DNA of 64,000 nucleotides from the NCBI GenBank assembly GCA_959599915.1, contig CAUGJE010000010.1, positions 1 through 64,000 of the forward strand. Direction: 5' to 3'. Every line of letters starts with the position of its first letter. The first letter of the stretch is position 1. A program made the translations under genes and the position numbers. Origin of the DNA: an uncultured Collinsella sp. GTDB lineage: Bacteria; Actinomycetota; Coriobacteriia; Coriobacteriales; Coriobacteriaceae. Of this stretch, positions 48,752 through 57,974 are shown piece by piece. The notes under the pieces are model-generated. The model saw nothing but the letters and a program-made list of their open reading frames with translations. It made no database searches and was not told where the DNA came from.

Positions 48752-49049
48752 AAGATGTTCCAGCCCCTCGCACCTCGTCGTACATATGGTACCGCTTTGT
48801 GTAGCCAGGTGAGAAATCGGTAATCGGTCAAGATCGCCAATTGCCCATGAACTGGGTAAACGTGCGTGTCTGCCTACACATATCTGTGTCGTGAGCGAAA
48901 TCATGTGTCCCCGTTTCGCATTGGCTCACACGGGGACTCGCAAATGACCTTATGTCGCAAAATATCAATCGAAACGAAGCAAGCCGAGGACAACCGCGGA
49001 GCCCAAGGTCTTCGAGAACACCGATCAGCCAACCCTGGAGGGACGGAAC
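48752..49049. promoter_or_regulatory. Divergent control region of the alpha-glucoside operon
   Basis: GTCCCCGT (48908-48915) and ACGGGGAC (48931-48938) form an inverted repeat with 15 bases between, a candidate RpiR operator. ACACATATCTGTGT (about 48876-48889) is a second near-palindrome. Promoter boxes are not clear. Confidence 0.4.
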
Positions 49050-50375
49050 ATGAAGGATAAGCTCAATATTGTGATCGTTGGCGGCGGCTCCACGTGGTGC
49101 CCTGGCATTCTTAAAGCCCTGACCAAGCACATGGACATTCTGCCGCTGAACCGCGTGATGCTCTATGACATCGATGCCGAGCGTCAGCGTCCGATCGGCG
49201 AGTTTGGCAAGATCCTCTTCGCCGAGGAGGAGCCCGGTGTGGAGTTTGGTTACACCACCGATAAGGACGAGGCTTACACCGACGTCGACTTTGTGCTCTG
49301 CCAGATTCGTACCGGCGGCTACGAGATGCGTAGCAAGGACGAGAAGATTCCGCTGCATATGGGAATCATCGGCCAGGAAACGGTGGGCCCTGGCGGCATG
49401 GCTTACGGTATGCGCTCCATGCATGACATGGTTGAGATCGTCAACGACGTTCGCGCTCATAGCCCGGAGGCGTGGATTATCAACTACACCAACCCGGCTG
49501 CTATTGTGGCATATGGTCTCGAGCGCGTCCTGCCCGATGAGCATCGCGTCCTCAACATCTGCGATCAGCCCGTCAACCTCATGCGCTCTTACGGTCGCCT
49601 GCTCGGTCGCGATATGAGCAAGACGGAGCCCGTGTACTTCGGCCTCAATCACTTCGGTTGGTTCAAGCACATCTACGATGAAGAGGGCCATGACCTCGTC
49701 CCGCAGATTAAGGAGTACACGGAGAAGAACGGCTTCCTTCCTGCCGATGCCGAGCAGCGTGACCAGTCCTGGCTTGATACCTACGCCATGGTCAAGGACA
49801 TGCTCGAGGACTTCCCCGACTATCTGCCCAACACTTATCTGCAGTACTATCTGTATCCCGAGTACAAGGTCGTTCACCTCGACCCCGACTACACTCGCTC
49901 CGACGAGGTTATCAACGGTCGTGAGAAGCGCGTGTTCGCCGAGTGCGAGCGTGTTGCCAAAGTCGGCACCGCAAAGAACTCCTCGGTTGTGCAAAACGAC
50001 GCTCATGGCGATATGATCGTGGAAATCACGTCGGCCATTTATCGCAACACCAACAAGACTTTCATTGTCATTGTGCCCAACAACGGCATTATCGAGGGTA
50101 TGCCCGATGACGCCATGGTCGAGGTTGCGGCAAGCGTGGGCGCCAATGGCCCGCAGCCCTATGCTGTTGGCAAGATCGGTACCTTCTATCGCGGCCTTAT
50201 GGAGAACCAGTACGCCTATGAGCGCCTGACTGTTGAGGCTTGGATGGAGGGCTCCTACGAGAAGGCTCTGCAGGCACTCACGCTTAATCGTCTGGTCGGT
50301 GACGCCAAGAAGGCTCGCAAAGTGCTCGACAAGCTCATCGAGGCCAATAAGGATTACTGGCCGGAGCTTAAGTAG
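49050..50375 (+). CDS. Family GH4 6-phospho-alpha-glucosidase
   Basis: This is a 441-residue NAD+- and Mn2+-dependent glycosidase of GH4, the GlvA/MalH type, which hydrolyses disaccharide 6'-phosphates such as maltose-6'-phosphate by oxidation and elimination. The NAD loop is IVGGGSTWCPG; the metal Cys is in NICDQPVNL and the metal His in GLNHFGWF, with NYTNPAAI before them. CDQP fits the alpha-specific branch, where CDMP is common. It has its own upstream operator region and is followed by the PTS IIBC gene, so import and cleavage are co-expressed. Confidence 0.92.
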   Translation: MKDKLNIVIVGGGSTWCPGILKALTKHMDILPLNRVMLYDIDAERQRPIGEFGKILFAEEEPGVEFGYTTDKDEAYTDVDFVLCQIRTGGYEMRSKDEKIPLHMGIIGQETVGPGGMAYGMRSMHDMVEIVNDVRAHSPEAWIINYTNPAAIVAYGLERVLPDEHRVLNICDQPVNLMRSYGRLLGRDMSKTEPVYFGLNHFGWFKHIYDEEGHDLVPQIKEYTEKNGFLPADAEQRDQSWLDTYAMVKDMLEDFPDYLPNTYLQYYLYPEYKVVHLDPDYTRSDEVINGREKRVFAECERVAKVGTAKNSSVVQNDAHGDMIVEITSAIYRNTNKTFIVIVPNNGIIEGMPDDAMVEVAASVGANGPQPYAVGKIGTFYRGLMENQYAYERLTVEAWMEGSYEKALQALTLNRLVGDAKKARKVLDKLIEANKDYWPELK

Positions 50376-50404
50376 TTAGTTCCATAGCGCTTGATAACTG
50401 TTAT

Positions 50405-50435
50405 GGGGCGTGTGGGCTGTAGAGCTGCACGCCCC
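50405..50435 (+). terminator. Intercistronic hairpin between GH4 and PTS genes
   Basis: GGGGCGTG (50405-50412) and CACGCCCC (50428-50435), followed by GTTTCTTT, could attenuate transcription into the PTS gene. Confidence 0.6.
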
Positions 50436-50457
50436 GTTTCTTTAAGAGGGGTATCCC

Positions 50458-52020
50458 ATGAACAAAGATGAGCTGCTGGCAAAGTTCCAGCGCCTGGGCA
50501 AAGTCCTCATGACGCCTGTCTTGATCCTGCCAATCGCCGGCATCCTTCAGGGCTTTGGCAATGCCTTTACCAGCCCCACCCTTACGGCAGCTGTTCCCTG
50601 GCTTGCTGCTCCGGGCTTTGCGATCTTCTTTTCGATTCTCAAGGCCGCTGCCAGCATCGTTATGAACAACATCCCGGTTATCTTCTCGATTTGTCTCGCC
50701 TATGGCTTCGCCAAGTCCGAGAAGGCTACCGCGGCGCTTTGTGGCTTTTTGGGCTACATGTGCATGAATTCCGTGATGGGCACGTTCCTTACGGCGACTG
50801 GCGTTATCGATCCCGCGAATCTTACGACGGGCCAGAGCACGATCCTCGGCATCACCACGCTCGACACGGGCGTTATCGGCGGTCTTCTGGTGGGCGCAAT
50901 CGTCGCATGGTTGCATAACCGTTACTACAAGATTGAGCTGCCTGCCGTGTTCTCCATCTTCAACGGCACGCGCTTTATCCCGGCGGTGACGCTGCTCTCA
51001 TGCAGCATCCTCGCATTGGTCATGTCCTTTGTTTTCCCGTTTATTCAGAACGCTCTCGGCGCGCTGTCCGAGTTCATCAAGACTACGGGTGCCTTTGGTG
51101 CATTTGTCTACGGCGCCGGCGAGCGCATGCTCCTGCCTTTTGGCCTGCATCACTTTGTCTATTTGCCGTTCTTCTTCACGTCGCTTGGTGGCGTCGAGAC
51201 CATCGACGGCCAGACTGTTCAGGGCGCTATCAATATCTACAACGCGATCCTGGGCTCTCCCAGCACGCCGTTTAACATCGAGGTCAGCCGTTTTGTCATG
51301 AACGGCAAGGTTATCTTCGCCATGTTCGGCCTGCCCGGCGCTGCACTCGCCTTCTACAAGACGGCGCTTCCCAAGAACAAGAAGAAGACCGCAGCGCTCA
51401 TGATTGCCATCGTGGTGCCTTGCATCCTCTCCGGCATTACCGAGCCGCTCGAGTACTCCTTCCTGTTCATCGCGCCCATCCTCTACGTATTCCACGCTCT
51501 CATGGCTGGTCTTGCTTATGCGCTGACCTATATCCTGCAGTTCAACGTGGCCGGTTCCGCATCCTTTGGCGGCCCGCTCTTGTCGTTGATCTTTAACGGC
51601 ATTATGGGTGCAGCCAAGGGCTCCAACTGGCAGGTTATCCTGTTCCTCGGCCCCATCTACTTCGTGGTGTACTACTTCGTCTTCAAGTTCATCATCCTTA
51701 AGAAGGACCTTAAGACCCCCGGCCGCGAGGAAGAGTCCGACGATGAGGCCGAAAAGGCTCCCAAGACCGTGATCAGCGACCTCATTCCCGCCATCGTTGA
51801 GGCAGTGGGCGGCGACAACAATATTAAGTCTGTCGAGGCCTGCTTCACCCGTCTGCGCATCCAGCTCAATGACTGTGACAAGGTGGTTGATGACGCCGAG
51901 TTTACCGAAAAGCTCGAAGCGCGTGGCATCGTGCATGTTAACGGCGGCGTGCAGATTGTCTACGGTAACATGGCATCTAACTACGCAACTCAGATGCGCG
52001 AGCTGCTGGGTATGGAGTAA
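50458..52020 (+). CDS. PTS alpha-glucoside IIBC component
   Basis: This is a 520-residue fusion permease. The IIC membrane part (about residues 1-420; RLGKVLMTPVLILPIAG, PFGLHHFVYLPFFF, SGITEPLEYSFLF) is followed by an acidic linker and a IIB domain whose phosphorylated Cys is in SVEACFTRLRI (about residue 462). It resembles the MalX/GlvC/AglA alpha-glucoside group. No IIA is encoded here, so a general glucose-type IIA must supply phosphate. It lies 82 bases after the GH4 gene with a hairpin between. Confidence 0.92.
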   Translation: MNKDELLAKFQRLGKVLMTPVLILPIAGILQGFGNAFTSPTLTAAVPWLAAPGFAIFFSILKAAASIVMNNIPVIFSICLAYGFAKSEKATAALCGFLGYMCMNSVMGTFLTATGVIDPANLTTGQSTILGITTLDTGVIGGLLVGAIVAWLHNRYYKIELPAVFSIFNGTRFIPAVTLLSCSILALVMSFVFPFIQNALGALSEFIKTTGAFGAFVYGAGERMLLPFGLHHFVYLPFFFTSLGGVETIDGQTVQGAINIYNAILGSPSTPFNIEVSRFVMNGKVIFAMFGLPGAALAFYKTALPKNKKKTAALMIAIVVPCILSGITEPLEYSFLFIAPILYVFHALMAGLAYALTYILQFNVAGSASFGGPLLSLIFNGIMGAAKGSNWQVILFLGPIYFVVYYFVFKFIILKKDLKTPGREEESDDEAEKAPKTVISDLIPAIVEAVGGDNNIKSVEACFTRLRIQLNDCDKVVDDAEFTEKLEARGIVHVNGGVQIVYGNMASNYATQMRELLGME

Positions 52021-52050
52021 ACGCCCCACATATCTATAAAATCCGGTATA

Positions 52051-52087
52051 AAAGGCGGCGACAGACAATGCGTCTTCCGCCGCCTTT
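52051..52087 (+). terminator. Terminator after PTS IIBC
   Basis: AAAGGCGGCG (52051-52060) and CGCCGCCTTT (52078-52087) form the stem with an inner AGAC/GTCT. Confidence 0.8.
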
Positions 52088-52248
52088 GAGTTGCCCCGCG
52101 CGCATTTCGTGTACTTCATATACACGAAAACTGGAAAATCGTGCATTCGAAGTACATGAGATCGAACCACAGCTAAAGGAGCTGGCCTAGCCTGTCGTCA
52201 GGTAAGCGTCGCGACCGGAACGATAGGCGTTTTAGAGGGAACCTCGCT

Positions 52249-53484
52249 CTACGCCCTCGCCCGCCTGCGCTCCCAGCGAGCCAACTTAATCGTCGCCAGC
52301 GTGAGCGCCCAGGCCACAAGTGAGAACGCGGCGCCCACGGCACCCACGTACGCAATGCCAATTCCGTTTACCACGGCGCCGCCCACTGCGGTGCCAAACG
52401 AGATGCCGACGTTAAACGCCATGGGCTCAACCGAACTTGCGAGTACCATCGACTTGGGATGGCGGCTGCGAGCCACGTCCATAAAGTGCGTGATGCATGA
52501 CACCGAGAACAGGTACATGAGCAGCGCCAAGCTAAAGACAAAGACCAGCGCGAGCGGCATGGTGCCGCCCACGGCAAACAGCCCGAGTAACGCCGCGGCC
52601 TGCAGCACAAACGTCACAAGCAGTGCCTTCATGCCAAAACGCGCGTCGATCCATCCGCCCAGGATGTTCGAGATCAGGCAGAACACGCCGTAGGCCATAA
52701 GCGTGGTACTGGCTTCGACCGTGCCCATACCCAGCACCTGCTCAAGATAAGGCGTAACGTAGCCGTAGAATACATAGACCGAGCCCACGCCAAACAAAAA
52801 GATAAGCATGCCGGTGATGATGCTCGGTTCGCGTAGCAGACCCGCCTGCTCGCGGAAGGTAGCGGGTTCGTCGGTCTGTCCGGCGCGCGGCATAAACGCC
52901 ACGAGCGCTCCGCAGATCAAAACGGCAAAGGTCAGCGTACCGTACATGGCCACGTGCCAATCGAGCGTGTCGGCCACAAACTTGCCGATCGAAGTGACAA
53001 AGACCATCGCCACGGAAAACGCGCCGTACACGACCGAGATGGCAAGCGAAGTTTGCTGCGGGGACAGCAGCTCTGGGATGTACGTCACGCCCACGGCGAG
53101 CAGCGCGCCCGAGACGGATCCCAGGACAATGCGCGAGATAAAGAGCACCTGGAAGTTGGGCGCCAACGCCATGACCAGGTTGCCGAGCACAAAGACGATG
53201 CTGTAGTACACGAGCAACTGGTAGCGGCGGAATCGCCCCGTGCTGAGCGCAAGCACCGGCGTGGCGATGGCGTAGACGAGCGCGAACACGCTGATGAGCT
53301 GGCCCGCAGTGGCAAGTGATACGCCGAGTTCCGTTGCCAAGTCGCTTTCGATGCCGATGACCACGAACTCTGAGCAGCCGAGCGAGAATCCCAACAGCAC
53401 GAGCAGCGCCAGGCAGAGCTTGGTGCGCGCGGGGGAGAGCGCGGCGGCGGTTGACTTACTTTTAGACGTGGTTGCGGCGGTCAA
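52249..53484 (-). CDS. MFS transporter, DHA1 (arabinose-efflux/Bcr-like) type
   Basis: This is a 411-residue carrier with twelve predicted membrane segments. The start of segment 1 reads FSLGCSEFVVIGIESDLA and the loop-2 region YAIATPVLALSTGRFRRY is the DHA1 pattern; AYGVFCLISNILGGWIDARFG is the equivalent in the second half. It is probably an exporter of sugars or drugs. Start choice is uncertain: TTG 53484 has GGAG eight bases upstream, while the frame is open to 53604. It is monocistronic, transcribed toward the PTS operon. Confidence 0.78.
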   Translation of the reverse strand: MTAATTSKSKSTAAALSPARTKLCLALLVLLGFSLGCSEFVVIGIESDLATELGVSLATAGQLISVFALVYAIATPVLALSTGRFRRYQLLVYYSIVFVLGNLVMALAPNFQVLFISRIVLGSVSGALLAVGVTYIPELLSPQQTSLAISVVYGAFSVAMVFVTSIGKFVADTLDWHVAMYGTLTFAVLICGALVAFMPRAGQTDEPATFREQAGLLREPSIITGMLIFLFGVGSVYVFYGYVTPYLEQVLGMGTVEASTTLMAYGVFCLISNILGGWIDARFGMKALLVTFVLQAAALLGLFAVGGTMPLALVFVFSLALLMYLFSVSCITHFMDVARSRHPKSMVLASSVEPMAFNVGISFGTAVGGAVVNGIGIAYVGAVGAAFSLVAWALTLATIKLARWERRRARA

Positions 53485-53540
53485 GGTTGTCACTCCAATG
53501 TCGCATGAATAAGCGGGATTCAATCCCTGCAACTCTAACA

Positions 53541-53574
53541 GAATGCGACAAAGGGGCAGTCCCTTTGTCGCATT
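53541..53574. repeat. GACAAAGGG palindrome, copy 5
   Basis: AATGCGACAAAGGG (53542-53555) pairs with 53561-53574 around CAGTC or similar. It lies upstream of the MFS gene, so here it is not a terminator of an adjacent gene. Confidence 0.7.
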
Positions 53575-53598
53575 GCGCTGCCAGCCAGTCGCCCAAAC

Positions 53599-53655
53599 CG
53601 TCACAACATTCGATGAAAATCTCGAAAACGAGGAAAAGCGTCGAATGTTGTGACG
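53599..53655. terminator. Inverted repeat upstream of the membrane-protein gene
   Basis: CGTCACAACATTCGA (53599-53613) and its complement (53641-53655), followed by CTTTTCC, lie between divergent genes. Role uncertain: regulator site or terminator remnant. Confidence 0.5.
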
Positions 53656-53744
53656 CTTTTCCTGTCTGTGCCGGCGAGCTCCCGTGCCATCTGGGGGTAT
53701 AAGGCTGGCAAGTGTTTATTTGCGAGGCTTAAGGGGCGCCCCGT

Positions 53745-54614
53745 ATGGATATCGATAACTTTGAATGGTGGTATAGCGAGGGCGAGGCTCCGGACGAGGA
53801 GTGGGACGAGCCCGCGCCGCGTGACGTGTCGAGCGACGAGGACGAGGCCGGCAACGATGCTGCTGTCGAGCCTGACGCCGCCTCCGATGCCGCCGAGCCC
53901 CTGACCTTTGAGCAGGCTTGGGCCCAAGCCGAGGCCGACGAGGCAAAGGCCGATGCCACGGCCACGCTGGGCGAGCCAGCCGACATGTCCATCTCGCCGG
54001 CAAAGACCCCGCAACCGCGCCACAACATCGACCCCGGCAGTACGGCATCTTTCAGCATTCTCGACGTGCCCGCGCAGGGTGCCCAGGCGCCCGCCCCCAC
54101 ACATCGCCCCAACCTGGCTCGCGAGGAAGACGCGGCCCGCCGCTCACCGCTCGGCCCCATCCTCATCGCCTTCATGGCCGGCGTTATCGCCTGCTCGGCA
54201 ATCGGCGGCATCTGGGGTCATGTCGAGCAGCAGCGCCAAGACGCCGCCAAGGTCGAGATGTCTGTCGAGCAATCGCTCAGCCGCACGCGCTCGGTGCATG
54301 TGTCGGTCGAGGTTAGGGACGGTGCGACATGGGACACCGCCCGCGGCGATAGCCAAATGCTCATCCATATCGTGGGCCGCACGCTCAAGGGACAAGCAAT
54401 CGACGAGTATCAATACGTTAATTCCGAAGGTGACGGCATCGAGCTCAAGCCCGGCGACTACGAGCTCACCGTCGATGAACCGCCCGTCGCCACCGACGGC
54501 ACGCGTTACCGTGCCTCAAAGCGCATGGTTCCGGTGAGTTTTAATTCACAGGCGCCCGATACGGTCGATAGCACGCCGCAGGGCGGGTTTGACCTTTACG
54601 CTATTGCTCAATAA
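53745..54614 (+). CDS. Single-pass membrane protein of unknown function
   Basis: I do not recognise this 289-residue protein. Residues 1-130 are acidic and low in complexity (EGEAPDEEWDEPAP, then Ala/Asp-rich repeats). One membrane segment lies near 134-156 (LGPILIAFMAGVIACSAIGG), and a polar domain of about 130 residues follows, predicted outside the membrane, with a short SVEQSLSRTRSVHVSVEV stretch. AAGGGG precedes the ATG. The layout, a disordered acidic cytosolic tail then a single helix then an outer beta domain, is common in actinobacterial envelope proteins. Confidence 0.65.
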   Translation: MDIDNFEWWYSEGEAPDEEWDEPAPRDVSSDEDEAGNDAAVEPDAASDAAEPLTFEQAWAQAEADEAKADATATLGEPADMSISPAKTPQPRHNIDPGSTASFSILDVPAQGAQAPAPTHRPNLAREEDAARRSPLGPILIAFMAGVIACSAIGGIWGHVEQQRQDAAKVEMSVEQSLSRTRSVHVSVEVRDGATWDTARGDSQMLIHIVGRTLKGQAIDEYQYVNSEGDGIELKPGDYELTVDEPPVATDGTRYRASKRMVPVSFNSQAPDTVDSTPQGGFDLYAIAQ

Positions 54615-54693
54615 CTGCACCTGTCGCTCAACCCCGCCGCCAAGAGTGGGACAATAGCCCTCGACACTGTTGTTTACTTTTGGAGGAAGTAGC

Positions 54694-55587
54694 ATGTCCA
54701 CCGTCACTACCATCAAGCGCGGCGGCCTCACCGCGGCCATCGATTCCATGGGTGCCCAGCTCACGAGCCTTGCCCTCAACGGCAACGAGTATCTGTGGCA
54801 GGGCGACCCCGCCTTTTGGGGCAAGCATGCGCCCATCCTGTTCCCCATTGTGGGCTCGCTGCGCAACAACACGGCGACGTCTGCGGCCGGCACCTGCGAG
54901 ATGCCGCGCCACGGACTCGCGCGCATCGTCGAACACAAGCTGGTCGAGGTTTCGGAGGACGGCTCCTCGGTAACGTACGAGATCATCGACACGCCCGAGT
55001 CGCTCAAGGCGTTCCCGTTCCACTTTAAGCTCAGCATGACCTATGCCTTGACCGGCGACGCCACCCTCACGCAGACCTTTGCCGTCACCAACACCGGCGA
55101 CGTGGACCTGCCGTTCTCGGTGGGCGGTCACCCCGCGTTTAACGTACCGGCTCCCGGTGCCGAGGACGAGGCGTTCGAGGATTACGAGCTGGCGTTTACC
55201 GAGGCTTGGACTAACGAGGTCCCCGTCATCACGCCCGACGGTCTTATGACGTTCGAGGGTAGTTACAAGGCTCCCGATAACTCGGACGTGCTGCCCATCA
55301 CGCACCGCAGTTTCGATAACGATGCCATCATGTTCACCGATACTCCGGGCTCCACGCTCACGCTGCGCGGCCGCAAGTCGGGCCACGGCGTCAAGATCGA
55401 CTTTGAGGGCTTTAAGTACATTGGCGTGTGGTCTGCCGCCAACGACGCTCCGTTTGTGGCGCTCGAGCCCTGGACCGGTCATACCACCATGGACACCGAG
55501 GACGACGTCTTTGAGCACAAGGTCAACACCATCACCTTGGCACCGGGTGAGACGGACGTTCGCAGCTTTAGCGTTACCCTGCTCTAG
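54694..55587 (+). CDS. Aldose 1-epimerase family protein
   Basis: This is a 297-residue cytosolic galactose-mutarotase-fold enzyme. FPIVGSLRNN and MPRHGLAR (catalytic His) in the first half, GGHPAFNVP with the second His, and ALEPWTGHT with the C-terminal Glu-containing loop follow the YeaD/GalM-like pattern. It should interconvert anomers of a hexose or hexose-6-phosphate. ATG 54694 has GGAGG upstream; a start 24 bases earlier is in frame but sits before that site. The stop is followed one base later by the multi-stem element copy B. Confidence 0.87.
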   Translation: MSTVTTIKRGGLTAAIDSMGAQLTSLALNGNEYLWQGDPAFWGKHAPILFPIVGSLRNNTATSAAGTCEMPRHGLARIVEHKLVEVSEDGSSVTYEIIDTPESLKAFPFHFKLSMTYALTGDATLTQTFAVTNTGDVDLPFSVGGHPAFNVPAPGAEDEAFEDYELAFTEAWTNEVPVITPDGLMTFEGSYKAPDNSDVLPITHRSFDNDAIMFTDTPGSTLTLRGRKSGHGVKIDFEGFKYIGVWSAANDAPFVALEPWTGHTTMDTEDDVFEHKVNTITLAPGETDVRSFSVTLL

Positions 55588-55767
55588 AGGTTCCGCCGTT
55601 CTAACGAACGACGGACCGGTCGACGCTGCGCGCCACCCAGAGCGACAATTTGCCATTCAAAAGGCACGGCATGACCAGAAGGTCTATGCCTCGCCTTTTT
55701 CATGCCAACTTGTTCGCTCTGGACGTCGCTCGCTGGCATTGCCAAAACATCGACGCTCCCAATGACT
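55588..55767. repeat. Covarying multi-stem element, copy B
   Basis: Stem 1 (55589-55617) is GGTTCCGCCGTT with AACGACGGACC, imperfect. GGTCGACGCTGC follows. Stem 2 is CCAGAGCGACAA (55637-55648) with TTGTTCGCTCTGG (55710-55722). Stem 3 is AAAAGGC (55659-55665) with GCCTTTT plus GGCAT/ATGCC. It is close to copy C and more diverged from copy A. Confidence 0.7.
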
Positions 55768-55867
55768 ACCGTGTGTCTATTAATTTTTCGAGCTTGTGCT
55801 GCGCTGCTGGTCGCTGGCGTATATCCTGTTAAGTCGTCAGCATACGATTCAACAGGGAAGGCAGATT

Positions 55868-56794
55868 ATGCATTCTCCCCATCAACGCGACGCGCATCCA
55901 CAGCCGGTGTGCAGTCGTCGCATCTTCTTGGGTAGCGCTCTCGCTGCGAGCGCTTCTGTCGTCGCCGGCGCACTTGCCGGCTGCCAGCGTCCCTCCACGC
56001 TGGAAGTAGTTCAGCCCACGACGGGCGGCGGTCGCGATGACCTGTCCGATTCCGTTATCGGCAAGGATAAGATCCGCATCGGCATGGAGGCGGCCTACGC
56101 CCCGTACAACTGGCAGGTTTCCGAGGCCAGCGAGTTCACGATCCCCATCGATAACGTGCAGGGCGCCTATGCCGATGGCTACGACGTGCAGATCGCCAAG
56201 ATCGTCTGCAAGGCTCTCGGCGGCGAGCCCGTTGCCGTCAAGCAGAGCTTCTCGGGCCTTATCGACTCGCTCAACAACGGCCAGATTGACCTCATCATCG
56301 CCGGCATGAGCGCCACGCCCGAGCGCGAGGAGTCCGTCGGCTTTTCCGACCCGTACTTCATTGGCTACTTTGGCCTGTTCGTAAAAGAGGGCTCGCCCTA
56401 CCAAAACGCCACCAAGCTCAGCGACTTCAGCGGTGCCACAGTGCTCGGCCAAAAGGACACCATGCTCGATACCGTCATCGACGAGATTCCGGGCGTTGTG
56501 CACAAGAACCCGGTCGATTCGGTCCCCACGGTGTTCTCGAATCTGCTGCAGGGCACGTGCGACGCCGTGACCTACAACACTGAGAACGAAAAGGGCTATA
56601 TGGCCCAAAATCCCGGTATCGTCCCCATCCACTTTGCCGAGGGCGAGGGCTTTAAGCAGGAGGTCACGGCAAATGTCGGTTGCCGCAAGGGCTCGGACAA
56701 ACTGCTTAAGCTCATCGACAAGACACTCAAGGGCATTAGCCAAGAGGAGCGCGACCAAATGTGGGACGCGTGCCTCGACCGTCAGCCGGCATAG
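55868..56794 (+). CDS. Polar amino-acid ABC transporter, substrate-binding lipoprotein
   Basis: This 308-residue extracellular receptor starts with a twin-arginine-like segment, CSRRIFLGSALAAS, and a lipobox LAGC (Cys39), so it is probably a Tat-exported lipoprotein. The SBP_bac_3 domain follows: IRIGMEAAYAPYNW, GYDVQIAKIVCKAL, DLIIAGMSATPEREESVGFSDPY, as in glutamine/histidine receptors. ATG 55868 follows GGGAAGG; the frame is open upstream. It is the first gene of a receptor-permease-ATPase operon. Confidence 0.9.
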   Translation: MHSPHQRDAHPQPVCSRRIFLGSALAASASVVAGALAGCQRPSTLEVVQPTTGGGRDDLSDSVIGKDKIRIGMEAAYAPYNWQVSEASEFTIPIDNVQGAYADGYDVQIAKIVCKALGGEPVAVKQSFSGLIDSLNNGQIDLIIAGMSATPEREESVGFSDPYFIGYFGLFVKEGSPYQNATKLSDFSGATVLGQKDTMLDTVIDEIPGVVHKNPVDSVPTVFSNLLQGTCDAVTYNTENEKGYMAQNPGIVPIHFAEGEGFKQEVTANVGCRKGSDKLLKLIDKTLKGISQEERDQMWDACLDRQPA

Positions 56795-56803
56795 GGAGGC
56801 AGC

Positions 56804-57952
56804 ATGAAAGGCATCAATCGTCTGGCCTCCTTTATCAAGGCCGACCACCGTTATGTGTACCTGGGCACGAGCGTTATCGCGGCGCTCGGCTTGGCATTTA
56901 GCCAGCGCAACCCCACGCCGCTGAGCTTTTTGGCGCCCACCGGCATCTTCCAGGATTGCCTTTGGGCGATTCTTTGGGCCTGGATCGTCGTGTCGGCGGC
57001 AGCGCTCGTCACCAAGGTTATGCACTGGAGCGACTATCGCGAAAAGTCACCGTTTGCATCCGAGCGTTTCCGTCGCGGCGCGCGCCTGGGCAGCTATGTC
57101 GTGGTCGTCATCGCGGCGATCTTCTTTGTCGACCGCTGCGTCATGTCGTTTATCGATCTGGTGCAGGTGAGCATTGTCTCGGACTCCAATCCCAGCGACT
57201 TTCTGTCGAGCTTGGTCTACATGACCTACAAGAGCGGCGACTTCTTTATCCGCGGTATCGAGATCACCATCGCGCTTGCCACCTTCGGCACGGTCATCGC
57301 CTTCTTCTTGGCGCTGCTCTTTGTGTTCTTGCGCACCCAGACCTTCGATCGCGTCGACAACGACCTGGTGCGCTTCTTTAAGAGCATTGGCCGAGGCTTT
57401 GCGACCGTCTATTCCACCGTCGTGCGCGGCACGCCCATGATGGTCCAGGGCCTGCTCATCTATTACGCGGGCTTTACCGTTCTGCGCGGCATGGGCTTCG
57501 AGACCGCCCAGGCCAACCAGATCTGGAGTACCTTCACCGCCGGCCTCGTCACCATCTCGCTCAACTCCACCGCCTACATGATGGAGGTCCTGCGCGGCGG
57601 CATCGAGTCCATCGATCCCGGCCAGGCCGAGGCAGCGCGCTCGCTGGGCCTGTCGCAGTGGCAGGCTATGCGCAAGGTCGTGTTCCCTCAGGGTATTAAA
57701 AACGCGATCCCGGCGCTCACCAACGAGCTCATCATCAACATCAAGGACTCGTCGGTGCTCTCGGTCATCGGCGTGTTCGACCTCATGTACGCCACCACCA
57801 CCGTCGCCGGCGTGTACTACCGCCAGATGGAGGTCTACTGCGTGGCACTCGTGGTCTATCTGATCCTGACGCTCGTGGCGAGCCGCCTGCTCGAGGCCTT
57901 TGGCAAAAAGCTCGGCGCTGAGGCTCCGGCCACGCTGCCCAGCTCTAACTAG
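56804..57952 (+). CDS. Polar amino-acid ABC transporter permease
   Basis: This 382-residue membrane protein is of the HisMQ/GlnP type, longer than the usual 220-250. About 130 extra N-terminal residues hold three or four additional hydrophobic segments. The core begins near GIEITIALATFGTVIAF and includes the EAA loop, GQAEAARSLGLSQWQAMRKV, then FPQGIKNAIPALTNELI. GGGAGG precedes the ATG. It pairs with the flanking receptor and ATPase, probably as a homodimer. Confidence 0.9.
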   Translation: MKGINRLASFIKADHRYVYLGTSVIAALGLAFSQRNPTPLSFLAPTGIFQDCLWAILWAWIVVSAAALVTKVMHWSDYREKSPFASERFRRGARLGSYVVVVIAAIFFVDRCVMSFIDLVQVSIVSDSNPSDFLSSLVYMTYKSGDFFIRGIEITIALATFGTVIAFFLALLFVFLRTQTFDRVDNDLVRFFKSIGRGFATVYSTVVRGTPMMVQGLLIYYAGFTVLRGMGFETAQANQIWSTFTAGLVTISLNSTAYMMEVLRGGIESIDPGQAEAARSLGLSQWQAMRKVVFPQGIKNAIPALTNELIINIKDSSVLSVIGVFDLMYATTTVAGVYYRQMEVYCVALVVYLILTLVASRLLEAFGKKLGAEAPATLPSSN

Positions 57953-57974
57953 GCTTAAGACGAGGAGAATCATC